This document shows, piece after piece, positions 34,366 through 43,551 of a stretch of DNA of 64,000 bases; within the stretch, counting starts at the first letter, position 1, and each line of letters opens with the position of its first letter. Both the position numbers and the translations under genes were made by a program. Source of the DNA: Candidatus Baltobacteraceae bacterium. GTDB taxonomy: Bacteria; Vulcanimicrobiota; Vulcanimicrobiia; Vulcanimicrobiales; Vulcanimicrobiaceae. The DNA is taken from contig DASXEW010000003.1 in the NCBI GenBank assembly GCA_036489885.1, positions 310,001 to 374,000 on the forward strand, in the 5' to 3' direction. The notes below the pieces were generated by a model, which was not told the DNA's origin, searched no databases, and saw nothing but the letters and a program-made list of their open reading frames with translations.

Positions 34366-34454
34366 TGGGCGTTCTGAGGGGTTCCTTTCCCGCCCCAATC
34401 GTAGCTCGCCATGGCTTGGAAAGGCCTCCGAGGACCCTGAGCCAAGGCTGAGAT

Positions 34455-35498
34455 ATGCGTGCCATCCTGAAATCGCGTCCCGCCGCCGGTGTCGAGTTCA
34501 CGAAGGAGCAGCCCGAGCCGGAAATCGGACCCGACGACGTCCTCGTCCAGGTCGCGGCGACCTCGATCTGCGGGACGGACGCGCACCTCTACGCCTGGGA
34601 CAAGAGCGCCCAGGCCTTCGGTCCGACACTGCCGTTCGTGCTCGGGCACGAATGCGCCGGAACGATCGTGCGCATCGGTTCGACCGTCAAGAACCTGCGC
34701 GTGGGTCAACGCATCGCGGCCGAGTCGCACATCTTCTGCGGCGCCTGCTATATGTGCCGAACCGGCAACGCGCATAACTGCCTTGAGATGAAATTGCTCG
34801 GCGTCACCCGGCCGGGCGGATTCGCGGAGTATCTTGCGCTGCCGGAACGCGTCTGCTTTCCGCTACCGGATGACTTACCGCTCGAACTCGGCGCGCTTTT
34901 CGAGCCGAGCGGCGTGGCGGTGCACGCCATCCAACGGGCCGGAAATCTCGACGGCTGCAGCGTGCTCATCACGGGCGCCGGACCGATCGGGCTCGTGCTG
35001 ATTCAGCTGGCGTTCGTCATGGGCGCGACCTCGATCGTCGCGCTGGAACCGAATCCGTTTCGACGCAAGCTTGCAGAACAACGCGGTGCGCGCGCGCTCG
35101 ATCCGCTGGCGCCGGGGTTCGATCTCGATGCAATCGTGCGCAAGGACTACGCGCGGCACGGCGGCTTCGATGCCGGCTTTGAAATATCGGCTGCACCCGG
35201 AACGCTCGAAACGCTGCTGCGCGGCGTACGGCGTGAGGCGCCGATCGTGTGCGTCGGACTTCCAAACGAACCAATCCCGATCGACATCACGGCCTTCATT
35301 AGTAAGAAGATGATTGTCCTCAAGGGAACGTTCGGACGGCGCATCTGGGATACGTGGGAGATGCTGCTTGCGATGGTCCAATCGGGAAGGCTCGATCTTT
35401 CCGGCATGATTACGCACCGGCTTGGGCTCGAGGAATTCGATCGGGGAATCCAGCTCTTGAAGGGCGATTCCGCGAAGGTGATCATCTCGCCTAATTGA
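34455..35498 (+). CDS. tdh: Zinc-dependent L-threonine 3-dehydrogenase-like enzyme
   Basis: 347 residues. Medium-chain dehydrogenase: catalytic zinc ligands in SICGTDAHLYAW and VLGHECAGT; structural zinc cysteines in FCGACYMCRTGNAHNC; Rossmann GAGPIGLVLIQLA. The C-terminal GTFGRRIWDTWEMLL and LSGMITHRLGLEEFDRG are typical of threonine dehydrogenase. It would oxidise threonine to 2-amino-3-ketobutyrate with NAD; related polyol dehydrogenases look similar, and the ABC ATPase next door leaves a sugar-alcohol substrate possible. Confidence 0.8.
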   Translation: MRAILKSRPAAGVEFTKEQPEPEIGPDDVLVQVAATSICGTDAHLYAWDKSAQAFGPTLPFVLGHECAGTIVRIGSTVKNLRVGQRIAAESHIFCGACYMCRTGNAHNCLEMKLLGVTRPGGFAEYLALPERVCFPLPDDLPLELGALFEPSGVAVHAIQRAGNLDGCSVLITGAGPIGLVLIQLAFVMGATSIVALEPNPFRRKLAEQRGARALDPLAPGFDLDAIVRKDYARHGGFDAGFEISAAPGTLETLLRGVRREAPIVCVGLPNEPIPIDITAFISKKMIVLKGTFGRRIWDTWEMLLAMVQSGRLDLSGMITHRLGLEEFDRGIQLLKGDSAKVIISPN

Positions 35499-35511
35499 AC
35501 GGTCTGGGCGC

Positions 35512-36600
35512 ATGGCTGGCGTGCGCCTGGAATCCGTGTCGAAGAAGTTCGGAAAGAATGTCGTCGTTCACGAGATGACGATGGATATTCCCGACCGCGA
35601 GTTTCTTGTATTCGTCGGACCGTCGGGTTGCGGCAAGACGACGACCTTGCGCATGATCGCCGGACTCGAAACCATTAGCGACGGTAAGATTTTCATCGGC
35701 GACCGTATCGTAAACGACGTCGAGCCGCGCGATCGCAACATCGCGATGGTGTTCCAAAATTACGCGCTCTACCCGCACATGAGCGTCTACGAGAACATGG
35801 CCTTTGCGCTCAAGCTGCGCAAGATGTCATCCGAAGAACTCGACGGACGCGTCAAAGGCGCTGCCGAAATTCTTGGCATCACGCATCTTTTGAAGCGCCG
35901 GCCGAAAGAGATGTCCGGTGGACAGCGGCAGCGGGCCGCGCTCGGACGCGCGATGGTCCGCGATCCCGCCGTCTTCTTGATGGACGAGCCGCTTTCGAAT
36001 CTGGATGCGAAGCTGCGGGTGCAAATGCGCGTCGAGCTCGTGCAGCTGCATCGCCGTGTTCAGACGACGACGGTCTACGTTACGCACGATCAGGTCGAAG
36101 CCATGACGATGGGCGATCGCATCGTTGTCATGAACGACGGCGCGATTCAACAGATCGCCGCGCCAAAAGAACTCTACGACCATCCGGTCAACCGCTTCGT
36201 CGCGGGATTCATCGGCTCACCGCCCATGAATTTCATAAACGCCGACCTTACGCGTGACGGCGATCGCGTTTTCGCACACGGCAATGGGTTCAAGACGCTC
36301 TTGCCGGCCGCGCAAACCGCGAAGCTCAGTGCCAACGGCAACAAGATCGTGCTCGGCGTTCGGCCGGAGGACGTACGTGTCGTCGCCTCAGCCGAGAGTG
36401 ATTCAGGCGCCAGCGGTCGTGTCGACGTGGTCGAGCAGCTCGGCGCCGAACAGCTTGCGTTCACCCTCGTCGGCGATCAGAACCTCTTGCTGCGCACGAA
36501 TCCCGATGTGCCGCTTACCGCCGGCTTGAACATCACACTCGCATTCAACGTCGCAAAAACTCACGCATTCGATCCCGAAAGCGGCGCCGCGTACTTCTAG
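35512..36600 (+). CDS. ABC transporter ATPase, MalK/UgpC/MsmX type
   Basis: 362 residues. Walker A GPSGCGKTT, Q-loop VFQNYALYPHMSV, signature MSGGQRQRAALGRAMVRDP, Walker B FLMDEPLSNLDAKLR and His switch VTHDQVEAMTMGDR, then the C-terminal OB-type regulatory domain (about 240-362, with GVRPEDVRV). This is the CUT1 ATPase subfamily. No permease adjoins it, while the CUT1 permeases at 18316-19973 lack an ATPase, so it may serve them or several importers, as MsmX does in Bacillus. 13 bases after tdh. Confidence 0.95.
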   Translation: MAGVRLESVSKKFGKNVVVHEMTMDIPDREFLVFVGPSGCGKTTTLRMIAGLETISDGKIFIGDRIVNDVEPRDRNIAMVFQNYALYPHMSVYENMAFALKLRKMSSEELDGRVKGAAEILGITHLLKRRPKEMSGGQRQRAALGRAMVRDPAVFLMDEPLSNLDAKLRVQMRVELVQLHRRVQTTTVYVTHDQVEAMTMGDRIVVMNDGAIQQIAAPKELYDHPVNRFVAGFIGSPPMNFINADLTRDGDRVFAHGNGFKTLLPAAQTAKLSANGNKIVLGVRPEDVRVVASAESDSGASGRVDVVEQLGAEQLAFTLVGDQNLLLRTNPDVPLTAGLNITLAFNVAKTHAFDPESGAAYF

Positions 36601-36608
36601 CCCACCTT

Positions 36609-36704
36609 GTCATCCTGAGCGTAGGCGTTCGCAGCCATCTGTCATCCTGAGCGTAGGCGTTCGTAGCCATCTGTCATCCTGAGCGTAGGCGTTCGCAGAA
36701 CGCC
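36609..36704. repeat. Three tandem copies of a 32-base repeat
   Basis: GTCATCCTGAGCG begins copies at 36609, 36641 and 36673, an exact 32-base period; each reads on as TAGGCGTTCG. The same core appears in inverse orientation at 36850, 36887 and 36924, and at 37697-37743. No protein-coding frame. There are no differing spacers, so it is not a CRISPR array. Confidence 0.9.
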
Positions 36705-36758
36705 GAAGTCGAAGGGCGCATACTAATGCTGCAGGTAGCGGAACGATCGTAAAGGGCT

Positions 36759-36778
36759 GCGGGCACGATCGTGCCCGC
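36759..36778. repeat. Perfect 20-base palindrome within the repeat region
   Basis: 36759-36778 is its own reverse complement (GCGGGCACGA / TCGTGCCCGC). It sits near the centre between the direct and inverted repeat groups and between GAAGTCGAAGGGCGC (about 36704-36719) and GCGCCCTTCGACTA (about 36817-36830). Confidence 0.8.
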
Positions 36779-36834
36779 GACCTGCCTCATCGTTACGCAG
36801 CCGTCATCACTCTGGCGCGCCCTTCGACTACGCG

Positions 36835-36939
36835 CGCCTGCGGCGCGCTACGCTCAGGGTGACAACGTGTACGCCTGCGGCGCGCTACGCTCAGGGTGAC
36901 AATGTGTACGCCTGCGGCGCGCTACGCTCAGGGTGACAA
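36835..36939. repeat. Three tandem copies of a 37-base repeat (inverse of the 32-base core)
   Basis: Copies start at 36835, 36872 and 36909 (the last shortened): CGCCTGCGGCGCGCT then ACGCTCAGGGTGACAA. The second half is close to the reverse complement of the 32-base repeat core. The array ends two bases before the stop codon of the reductase gene. Confidence 0.9.
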
Positions 36940-36941
36940 GA

Positions 36942-37664
36942 TTAGTCCATCATGACGCCGCCGTCGACGTTGAGCATCTCGCCTAATACATAGGAAGATT
37001 TCGGCGAGAGCAGCCACGCGATGGCTTCGGCGACTTCTTTGGGATCGGCGATACGTCCGATCGGATGTGCGGCGATGGCTTGTTTTTCGATTTCTTCCGT
37101 CGGCATGACGTAGCGGCCCATCGGTGTCGCGGTTCCGGCCGGACACACGCCGTTGACGGCGATACCTTTGGGACCGAAGACGCGCGCGGCGTTGCGCGTC
37201 AAAGCGATGACGGCGCCTTTGCTCGCGGAGTATGCAGCGGTTCCGGCCAATCCGCCACCGCGTTTGCCCGCGACGCTCGAGACGGTGCAGATCCGTCCGC
37301 CCGCCTTCATATACTTGACGGCTTCGCGAATGCAGAGCCACGTGCCGACGACGTTGACGCGATAGACTTGCATCCAGCGCTCGACGCTCAGCTCTGCAAA
37401 CGGCGTCGTGTCGGCGATTCCGGCCGGAGTTGCGAGTGCGTCGAGCCTTCCGAATGCCCCGTGCGCGGCGGCGAATAGATCAACGACTGAGGCTTCATCG
37501 CCGACATCGACCTTGAAGGCCTTGCCGCCGCATTCTGCTGCGATGTGCTCAGCTGCGGAAACATCGAGATCCGCGACCGCGACTTGATACCCGGCTTCGC
37601 CAAGTACACGACACAGTGCGGCACCTATTCCGCTTCCGCCACCGGTGACAATTGCCACGCTCAT
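36942..37664 (-). CDS. Short-chain dehydrogenase/reductase
   Basis: 240 residues. Cofactor motif TGGGSGIGAALCR (TGxxxGxG), Asp in VAVADLDV favouring NAD(H), catalytic Ser in VSSVAGKRGGG, and Tyr/Lys in AAYSASKGAVIALTR; C-terminal AIAWLLSPKSSYVLGEMLNVDGG. The usual NNAG element reads ATPAGI, slightly divergent. Substrate unknown. It is isolated on the minus strand, flanked on both sides by short repeats. Confidence 0.93.
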   Translation of the reverse strand: MSVAIVTGGGSGIGAALCRVLGEAGYQVAVADLDVSAAEHIAAECGGKAFKVDVGDEASVVDLFAAAHGAFGRLDALATPAGIADTTPFAELSVERWMQVYRVNVVGTWLCIREAVKYMKAGGRICTVSSVAGKRGGGLAGTAAYSASKGAVIALTRNAARVFGPKGIAVNGVCPAGTATPMGRYVMPTEEIEKQAIAAHPIGRIADPKEVAEAIAWLLSPKSSYVLGEMLNVDGGVMMD

Positions 37665-37683
37665 AGGCGGTCCTTCGACTTCG

Positions 37684-37743
37684 GAGCGCTATCGCGCTCC
37701 TACGCTCAGGATGACATATGCACTCCTACGCTCAGGATGACAT
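37684..37743. repeat. Dispersed copies of the GTCATCCTGAGCG repeat before alr
   Basis: A hairpin GAGCGC-TATC-GCGCTC at 37684-37699 is followed by two copies of CTCCTACGCTCAGGATGACAT (37697-37717 and 37723-37743, period 26). The core is the reverse complement of the repeat at 36609. Confidence 0.85.
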
Positions 37744-37768
37744 TGACGCCTTGACGAAGCCCGGGACC

Positions 37769-38872
37769 ATGCAGGCTCAGCTCGAGATCGATCTCGGCGC
37801 GATCGCGGCGAATGTCGATGCGATCTCGCAGTTCGTGCGGCCCTCGAAATTCGCGGCCGTCGTCAAAGCCAACGCATATGGGCACGGCATCGCGGAAGTT
37901 GCTCGCGCACTCGAGGATCGCGTCGCTCGCTTCTGTGTCTACGAAGTCGGTGAGGCGGTCGCGCTGCGAGAAGCCGGGATTCGCGCGCCCATCTTGATCA
38001 TGGGCCCGATCGAGTCGAGTGACCTCGACCTGGCGCACGCATCGAACGCCGCGATCACGTTGTGGGATACGGACACCTACGCACGACGCGTCGCGAGCGT
38101 TGCACGCCGCCGCAGTGCGAAATTTCCCGTCCATGTGAAGATCGAGACCGGTGTCTCACGCATCGGTCTCTCGCCGGAGGATGCGCCGGCCGCGATCGAT
38201 GCGTACGCACGCACTCCGGAGCTGACGCTCGAAGGCGCATACTCGCATCTGGCTGCCGCTGAAGAGCTTGACTCCGATTTCACGCTGGTGCAGCTCTCGC
38301 GCTTTCAAGAAGCCGTGAAAAGTGCGCCCGCGGGCATACGCCACATTGCCGCATCCGCGGCAGCGATGCTTTGGCCGCAAACGCGCCTCGACATGGTGCG
38401 CGTCGGAATCGCAACATACGGTTTATGGCCTTCGCCCGAGACGCGAGCGCGACTCGGCGATGCAATTCCACTGCGGCCGGCACTGCGATGGACGACGCGG
38501 CTCGTTTCCGTGCGCGATATTCCCGCCGAAACATCCGTTGGCTACGGCCGCACCTACCGTACGACATCGAATGCACGCATCGGTGTGCTTCCGATTGGTT
38601 ACGCCGAGGGAATTCCGCGTGCTCTTAGCAATCGAGGCGCGGTTTTGATCGACGGAAAACGTTGCCCGATCGTTGGGCGTATTTGCATGAACATGACGAT
38701 GATTGACGTGACGAGCGTCACTTCTGCAGCGCCGGGGATGCAGGTCACACTTATCGGGCGCGACGGCGATGCAATTTTAAGCGCAGAAGACTGGGCAAAT
38801 TGGGCACAGACGATCGACTACGAAATTGTCGCGCGTTTGCCATACAACACGCCGCGGGTGTTCGTTACGTAG
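37769..38872 (+). CDS. alr: Alanine racemase
   Basis: 367 residues from the ATG at 37769 ([17 protein letters not shown]). PLP-lysine Lys33 in [10 protein letters not shown] and the second catalytic Tyr259 in [21 protein letters not shown] near the C-terminus is also typical. An ATG at 37718 is in frame but lies inside the short repeat and adds residues unlike the family. It makes D-alanine for peptidoglycan, feeding Ddl and MurF encoded further along. Confidence 0.96.
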   Translation: MQAQLEIDLGAIAANVDAISQFVRPSKFAAVVKANAYGHGIAEVARALEDRVARFCVYEVGEAVALREAGIRAPILIMGPIESSDLDLAHASNAAITLWDTDTYARRVASVARRRSAKFPVHVKIETGVSRIGLSPEDAPAAIDAYARTPELTLEGAYSHLAAAEELDSDFTLVQLSRFQEAVKSAPAGIRHIAASAAAMLWPQTRLDMVRVGIATYGLWPSPETRARLGDAIPLRPALRWTTRLVSVRDIPAETSVGYGRTYRTTSNARIGVLPIGYAEGIPRALSNRGAVLIDGKRCPIVGRICMNMTMIDVTSVTSAAPGMQVTLIGRDGDAILSAEDWANWAQTIDYEIVARLPYNTPRVFVT

Positions 38873-38891
38873 CGGCGAAGCGACGCCGGGC

Positions 38892-41081
38892 ATGTCTCTG
38901 TTGACGCGTTATCATGAACTATTGTCGGCCGCTGCAATGCGGCGTTATGTTTTTACGCTCGCGACTGCTCCGCTGCTCGTCGTTCTCGCACTCGCTTTCG
39001 GAGATTACAGTGTAGGACGATGGCCGTTTACGGGCATCATCGTTGCGGCGCTCGCGTCGTCGTTCGCGGGCACGTTCGCGCTGCGTTCTTTCCTATCGCC
39101 CGTTCGCACGGCGTTGGATGTTTTCGAGCGCGGTGACCGCGACTTCCGCAGACTCCGTGACGTCTGGTCGCGGCTTCAATGGTTTCCGCTGTTCATTTCC
39201 GTTTTAATGGCGGCGCTTTACGATTTCATCATTCTGGCGGCCGTGCCGCTCGGAAATGCGCTCGCGGGTGAATCGCTCGCGCGCAATTTTCAAGGGACGC
39301 CGCTGCTTATGGCGATCGGAACGATCATCGTCGCGGTGCCGGTGTATCTGAGCAGCGAACAAACGGCGGCAGCACTGGTTTCCCTAGTCGCACAGAGTAT
39401 TTCGATCGACGTTCCGTCCGACGAGCGTCGCGACGGAGGCCTTGCACGCCGGCTCGGCGTTGCCATCGGCGCAATCGTCATCGTCATTCTGCTCGTCATG
39501 ACGTCGGGGATGTTACATCTTGCCACAATGGTCCGCGTGGGCGGCGACCCGAGCGAGGGCTACCGGCTCGCGATTTTGACGGTCGTCGCCTCGTGCGGAA
39601 CGGCAGTCGTGTTTGCACTCGTGATCGGATCCTATCTGAATCTGAGCATCGTGCAGCCAGTTCGCCGCATCGCCGAAATGTTACGCCGCGGTCAGGATGG
39701 CGACGTTACGACGGCGCAAGAGCTTCGCTACGAACCGCAAGCCCCCCACGAAATTGGCAATCTTGTCGCCGCCTTCGTCGCGACCAACGTCGCGCTCGCC
39801 CACTTAGCGGAAGACTCGGAACGCATCTCGCACGGCGATCTTGGCGTCGAAGTCATTCCGCGCTCGCGCAACGATTCGCTTGGGCTCGCGCTTCGACGCT
39901 TGGTCGAAACCGTACGGCGCGCGTTCGGTGATGCGCATCGCGTGGCGCGCGCACTCGAAGGTGAAGCAACGGCCCTACGCGAGCGTGCATCCGAGCTTTC
40001 GTCGGTCTCGGCGGTCACGGCGAACGATTTGCAATCTTCGAGCGCCGCGATGCGTGAAATCGACGTTACATTCGGCAAAGTCGTTGACGCGACGGGAACT
40101 GTGCGGCGCGTTGCGCGCGAGTCGCTGGCGATCGCAGGCGAACTTGGGAAGGCTGCATCGATCACTGCGACGTCGCTCGATAACCTCGAAGAGATCACGG
40201 CGCAGCGGTACGGCGTCGTCCGCAATGCATCGGAGCTCAGCGCGCGCGCCAGCGACAACGCCGCCGAAGCGACGGCTGCGCTGACCGAAGCCACCGTTGC
40301 ATCAAGTTCTGCCGCCACGACGATGGATCGAATGCAAGAAGCGATGCAGTCGCTTGCCGCGGCATCTGCGCAGATCGGCGCAATCGCCGTAACGATCGAA
40401 GAGATCTCCGATCAGACGAATTTGCTGGCGCTCAACGCCGCGATCGAAGCTGCGCGCGCCGGCGAACACGGCCGAGGGTTTGCGGTCGTCGCCGACGAGA
40501 TTCGCAAGCTGGCCGACAGCTCCGGAACGGCAACCAAAGAGATTTCCGGACTCATTCGCAAGACACAAGCCGACATGGAACGTGCCGTTACGGAAACGCG
40601 CGCGGGCAGCACCGCGGTCGCATCGGGACGCCAGCGGACGATAGCAGCGTCCGAAGCACTCGTCAGCATCGTTTCCGACATCGATTCGATGCGCGCGCAG
40701 ATCGCGACCGCAGCGCAACTCGCCGGCTCGCAATCAGATATTCGAGACGCGCTGCGCGCGGCAAGCAGTGACCTGGAGATGCTCACGACCCGCAATCGCG
40801 ACCTCGGCGCGGTGCTCGATTCAACGATCGAGACCTTGGTCGACGCCTCCGAGCGTGGTCGCTTGGCCGCGGACCGTACGACACGCAACGTCGAAGCACT
40901 GGCCGAAGGATCGCGCGCCGTCGCGAACGCCGCCGAACAGTTCCAAGATCTCACGTTCTCGCTGCACATTGAGGCCGCGCGCCTCAGTCAAACCGTCGAG
41001 ATGTTCCACGACGAAGAAATCGTTGACGATCAGCCCACGACGGCGGTAATCGCTTCCTCTAAATCGATCGTACCCTCGTAA
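38892..41081 (+). CDS. Methyl-accepting chemotaxis-type receptor with membrane-embedded N-terminus
   Basis: 729 residues from the ATG at 38892. About six membrane helices (roughly 19-40, 46-70, 96-118, 136-155, 195-217, 230-255) with only short outside loops, then a HAMP-like stretch from [14 protein letters not shown], and a long coiled coil. The signalling tip [20 protein letters not shown] and [11 protein letters not shown] are intact. With no large periplasmic domain it would sense membrane-soluble, intracellular or energy cues. No che genes in the window. The 3' end overlaps hisA by 52 bases. Confidence 0.88.
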   Translation: MSLLTRYHELLSAAAMRRYVFTLATAPLLVVLALAFGDYSVGRWPFTGIIVAALASSFAGTFALRSFLSPVRTALDVFERGDRDFRRLRDVWSRLQWFPLFISVLMAALYDFIILAAVPLGNALAGESLARNFQGTPLLMAIGTIIVAVPVYLSSEQTAAALVSLVAQSISIDVPSDERRDGGLARRLGVAIGAIVIVILLVMTSGMLHLATMVRVGGDPSEGYRLAILTVVASCGTAVVFALVIGSYLNLSIVQPVRRIAEMLRRGQDGDVTTAQELRYEPQAPHEIGNLVAAFVATNVALAHLAEDSERISHGDLGVEVIPRSRNDSLGLALRRLVETVRRAFGDAHRVARALEGEATALRERASELSSVSAVTANDLQSSSAAMREIDVTFGKVVDATGTVRRVARESLAIAGELGKAASITATSLDNLEEITAQRYGVVRNASELSARASDNAAEATAALTEATVASSSAATTMDRMQEAMQSLAAASAQIGAIAVTIEEISDQTNLLALNAAIEAARAGEHGRGFAVVADEIRKLADSSGTATKEISGLIRKTQADMERAVTETRAGSTAVASGRQRTIAASEALVSIVSDIDSMRAQIATAAQLAGSQSDIRDALRAASSDLEMLTTRNRDLGAVLDSTIETLVDASERGRLAADRTTRNVEALAEGSRAVANAAEQFQDLTFSLHIEAARLSQTVEMFHDEEIVDDQPTTAVIASSKSIVPS

Positions 41082-41773
41082 AGAGCGCGTCCGACGATCG
41101 CATGATCGACGGTCGTAGGCGTCCCTTCGCGCAGCGCCATCAGGTCGTCGACGGTACGCGCACCACCGCTGGCTGAGATTCGTACCGGCGCGAGTTTCGC
41201 GACGTGCGTTAGCGCCGCGAGATCATAGCCGCTTCCCGTCCCGTCGCGTGTGATTTCCGTATAGATGATCCGTTCGACGCCCCAGCCGGCGACGTCGCGC
41301 ACCAATGCGTCGCGTGAGACATGTGACTGCTGCTGCCAGCCGCGTGTCGCGACGCGATCTCCCCGCGCATCGATCCCGGCGATCAGCCGTTCCCGAAAGC
41401 GTTCGATCAGCATCCGCGCGCCGGGTGGATCTTCGACCAGCAGCGTCCCGATGATTACCTCGGTTGCGCCGGCAGCAAAACGCGCTTCAATATCGGCCGG
41501 GCGCCGCACGCCGCCGCCGGTTTGCACGCTCACGCCGGTGGCCGCGCAAATCGCGCGCAGCGCCGCGAGATTCTCGCCGCTGCCGAGCGCGCCGTCGAGA
41601 TCGACCACGTGCAGCCGTGTCGCGCCGGCGCGCACGAATGCTTTCGCCCGCGAAACCGGATCGGCGTCATACGATTTTTCCTGCGCCGGATCGCCTTGCC
41701 GCAGACGTACGCATCGTCCGCCCCGCAAGTCAATCGCGGGAACGACGAGGATGGAGCGCGCGAGCAGGTCCAT
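41030..41773 (-). CDS. hisA: HisA phosphoribosylformimino-AICAR ribotide isomerase
   Basis: 247 residues from the ATG at 41773. (beta/alpha)8 barrel with [15 protein letters not shown] and the catalytic Asp near its start, [11 protein letters not shown] in the middle, and phosphate-binding QTGGGVRR and [12 protein letters not shown]. Fourth step of the histidine pathway proper. Divergent from the protease gene with only 27 bases between starts. Confidence 0.95.
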   Translation of the reverse strand: MDLLARSILVVPAIDLRGGRCVRLRQGDPAQEKSYDADPVSRAKAFVRAGATRLHVVDLDGALGSGENLAALRAICAATGVSVQTGGGVRRPADIEARFAAGATEVIIGTLLVEDPPGARMLIERFRERLIAGIDARGDRVATRGWQQQSHVSRDALVRDVAGWGVERIIYTEITRDGTGSGYDLAALTHVAKLAPVRISASGGARTVDDLMALREGTPTTVDHAIVGRALYEGTIDLEEAITAVVG

Positions 41774-41800
41774 TCTTGCGATTTCCCGCAAACACCGCGC

Positions 41801-42913
41801 GTGTTCCTCGCGCTCGCATTCAGTTTAGCGTTTTCTCTTCAAGCAAACCACCTCGTTATCCCGATCACGATCGACGGAACGCCGACTTACGCGCTCTTCG
41901 ATACTGGCGGCGGCAACACGCTCGATCCGCAGTTCGCGCGTAAGCTTGGACTCCGTGTGCAAGCGAGCGGCACGGCGTCCGGCGCTGGTGAAGAAACCGT
42001 CAAAGCCTCGCGAACGCACGTCGACGCACTCACGTTCGGTGGGCTGACGATGCACGATCAAGACTTCGCCGTGCTTCCGCTGCCGCGAGCGCTGACCAAC
42101 GGAAACGGCATGACGGTCAGCGCCATCGTCGGACGAGAAATTTTGGCGCGGTATGTTACGCGCATCGACTACGACGCGCAGACGCTAACCTTCACGCCCA
42201 ATAGCGAGTTCCAGTATGACGGCTCGGGCGCCCGGGTCCCGCTCCATCTCGGTTCGTCGGAAGCTATCGTCGAAGGCTCGATCGACGGCGTCTCGGGCTC
42301 GTTTCAAATCGACACGGGCTCGTCCGCATCGCTCATCCTGACCTCACCGTTCGTCGCTGCGAACAAGCTGCGCGAGAAGTATCAAATCGCCGGAAACATG
42401 ATCGTCGGCCGCGGCATCGGCGGCTACTCGCGTGCCGATCTGGCGCGCGGAAAGCGCCTGCGCATCGGAACGTTCCAGATCGACGATATGGTGCTCGATC
42501 TCTCGACCGATAACGGCGGCGCGTTCGCCTCGCATTGGGTCGATGGCAACATCGGCAATGACGTCCTCCAGCGTCTCACGATGACGCTCGATTATGCGCA
42601 TCACGTCGCTTACTTCGAGCCGAACGCTCGCACGAATGTTCCAACGCCGCCCAACCGCATCGGCATCTACGTACAGAACGACAATCGCACCTACTTCGAC
42701 GTTGTCGACGTTCTCGCAAGCGGACCCGCGTTCGAGGCGGGGTTACGTACGGGCGATCGCATCACCGCGGTCGACGGCGTCCCTGCACGCAACGTTACCG
42801 AAAACGATTTCTGGCGGCTGTTGCACGATATGTCCGGTTCGGTCCATACGTTCACGGTTGACCGGAGCGGTCAAACGATGACGGTCAGCGTGACGTTGCG
42901 AGATACCGCGTAA
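41801..42913 (+). CDS. Exported aspartic protease (two DTG domains) with C-terminal PDZ
   Basis: 370 residues from a GTG at 41801 with a short hydrophobic N-terminus (FLALAFSLAFSLQA). The first retropepsin-like half has LFDTGGGNTLD, the second QIDTGSSASLI; each is followed by a hydrophobic flap and an I(V/G)xE-like or GNDVL element, so both catalytic aspartates are in one chain. Residues about 285-370 form a PDZ-like domain (GPAFEAGLRTGDRITAVDGVPA). Bacterial proteins of this Asp_protease_2 type are poorly studied. Located between hisA and hisH; it ends in a 29-base overlap with hisH. Confidence 0.85.
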   Translation: MFLALAFSLAFSLQANHLVIPITIDGTPTYALFDTGGGNTLDPQFARKLGLRVQASGTASGAGEETVKASRTHVDALTFGGLTMHDQDFAVLPLPRALTNGNGMTVSAIVGREILARYVTRIDYDAQTLTFTPNSEFQYDGSGARVPLHLGSSEAIVEGSIDGVSGSFQIDTGSSASLILTSPFVAANKLREKYQIAGNMIVGRGIGGYSRADLARGKRLRIGTFQIDDMVLDLSTDNGGAFASHWVDGNIGNDVLQRLTMTLDYAHHVAYFEPNARTNVPTPPNRIGIYVQNDNRTYFDVVDVLASGPAFEAGLRTGDRITAVDGVPARNVTENDFWRLLHDMSGSVHTFTVDRSGQTMTVSVTLRDTA

Positions 42914-43496
42914 GGAAGTTGTCGAGAATCCGCCCGCCGACATGTTGGCTTTTCTCCGGATGAAATTGGGTTCCCACGATGTTGTCGCGCGCGACAACGG
43001 CTGAAAACCGTTCGCCGTAGCTGCACGCCGCAACCGTTTCAGGTCCGACCGGCGCGCAATACGAGTGCAAGAAATAGACGAAATCGCCGCTCGCAATGCC
43101 ATCCAGAATCGGATGCTTTCCAAGAATTTCCAGCTCGTCCCAGCCCATGTGCGGGACGCGCGGCGCGTTTTCGAGGCGTTTGATCGTCCCGGCAAAGACA
43201 CCGAAACCGGCATGCTCGCCATACTCCAAACTGCGTTCGTAGAGTATCTGCATTCCAATGCAGATTCCGAAAAACGGCCGGCCTTCAGCGATGAAGCGTT
43301 GCAGCGCCGCATCCAAGCCGTTTTTTCGCAGCGCGCGCATCGTGGCTTCAAATGCGCCATCGCCCGGGAGGATAGCTGCGTCGGCGTCGTGTAGGCGCGC
43401 CGGGTCACCGGTCACTTCGAAAGGCGCATTCCTTCTTCGCAGCGCCGAAACGAGCGATCCCAGATTCCCGCCGCCATAGTCGACGACTGCAAGCAC
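42885..43496 (-). CDS. hisH: HisH imidazole glycerol phosphate synthase glutaminase subunit
   Basis: 203 residues from a GTG at 43496. Class I glutamine amidotransferase: N-terminal VVDYGGGNLGSL, nucleophile Cys in FGICIGMQILY, His/Glu in GTQFHPEKS. It supplies ammonia to HisF, which is not in the window. Same strand as hisA and hisB but separated from both by plus-strand genes. Confidence 0.95.
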   Translation of the reverse strand: MLAVVDYGGGNLGSLVSALRRRNAPFEVTGDPARLHDADAAILPGDGAFEATMRALRKNGLDAALQRFIAEGRPFFGICIGMQILYERSLEYGEHAGFGVFAGTIKRLENAPRVPHMGWDELEILGKHPILDGIASGDFVYFLHSYCAPVGPETVAACSYGERFSAVVARDNIVGTQFHPEKSQHVGGRILDNFLTRYLATSR

Positions 43497-43551
43497 ATAA
43501 CGCTCTGAGCCGGAGGCTTGTCCGACCCCTGCTTAGGGAACGAGGAGTACG

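Noticed and set aside
34242-34454. SRP RNA, RNase P RNA or tmRNA
   Set aside because: The conserved SRP GGAAGGAAGCAGCC-type core, the RNase P GAGGAAAGUCC core and a tRNA-like end are all absent on both strands.
36609-36939. CRISPR array
   Set aside because: The short repeats are tandem with no distinct spacers between copies, occur in both orientations, and no cas genes are nearby.
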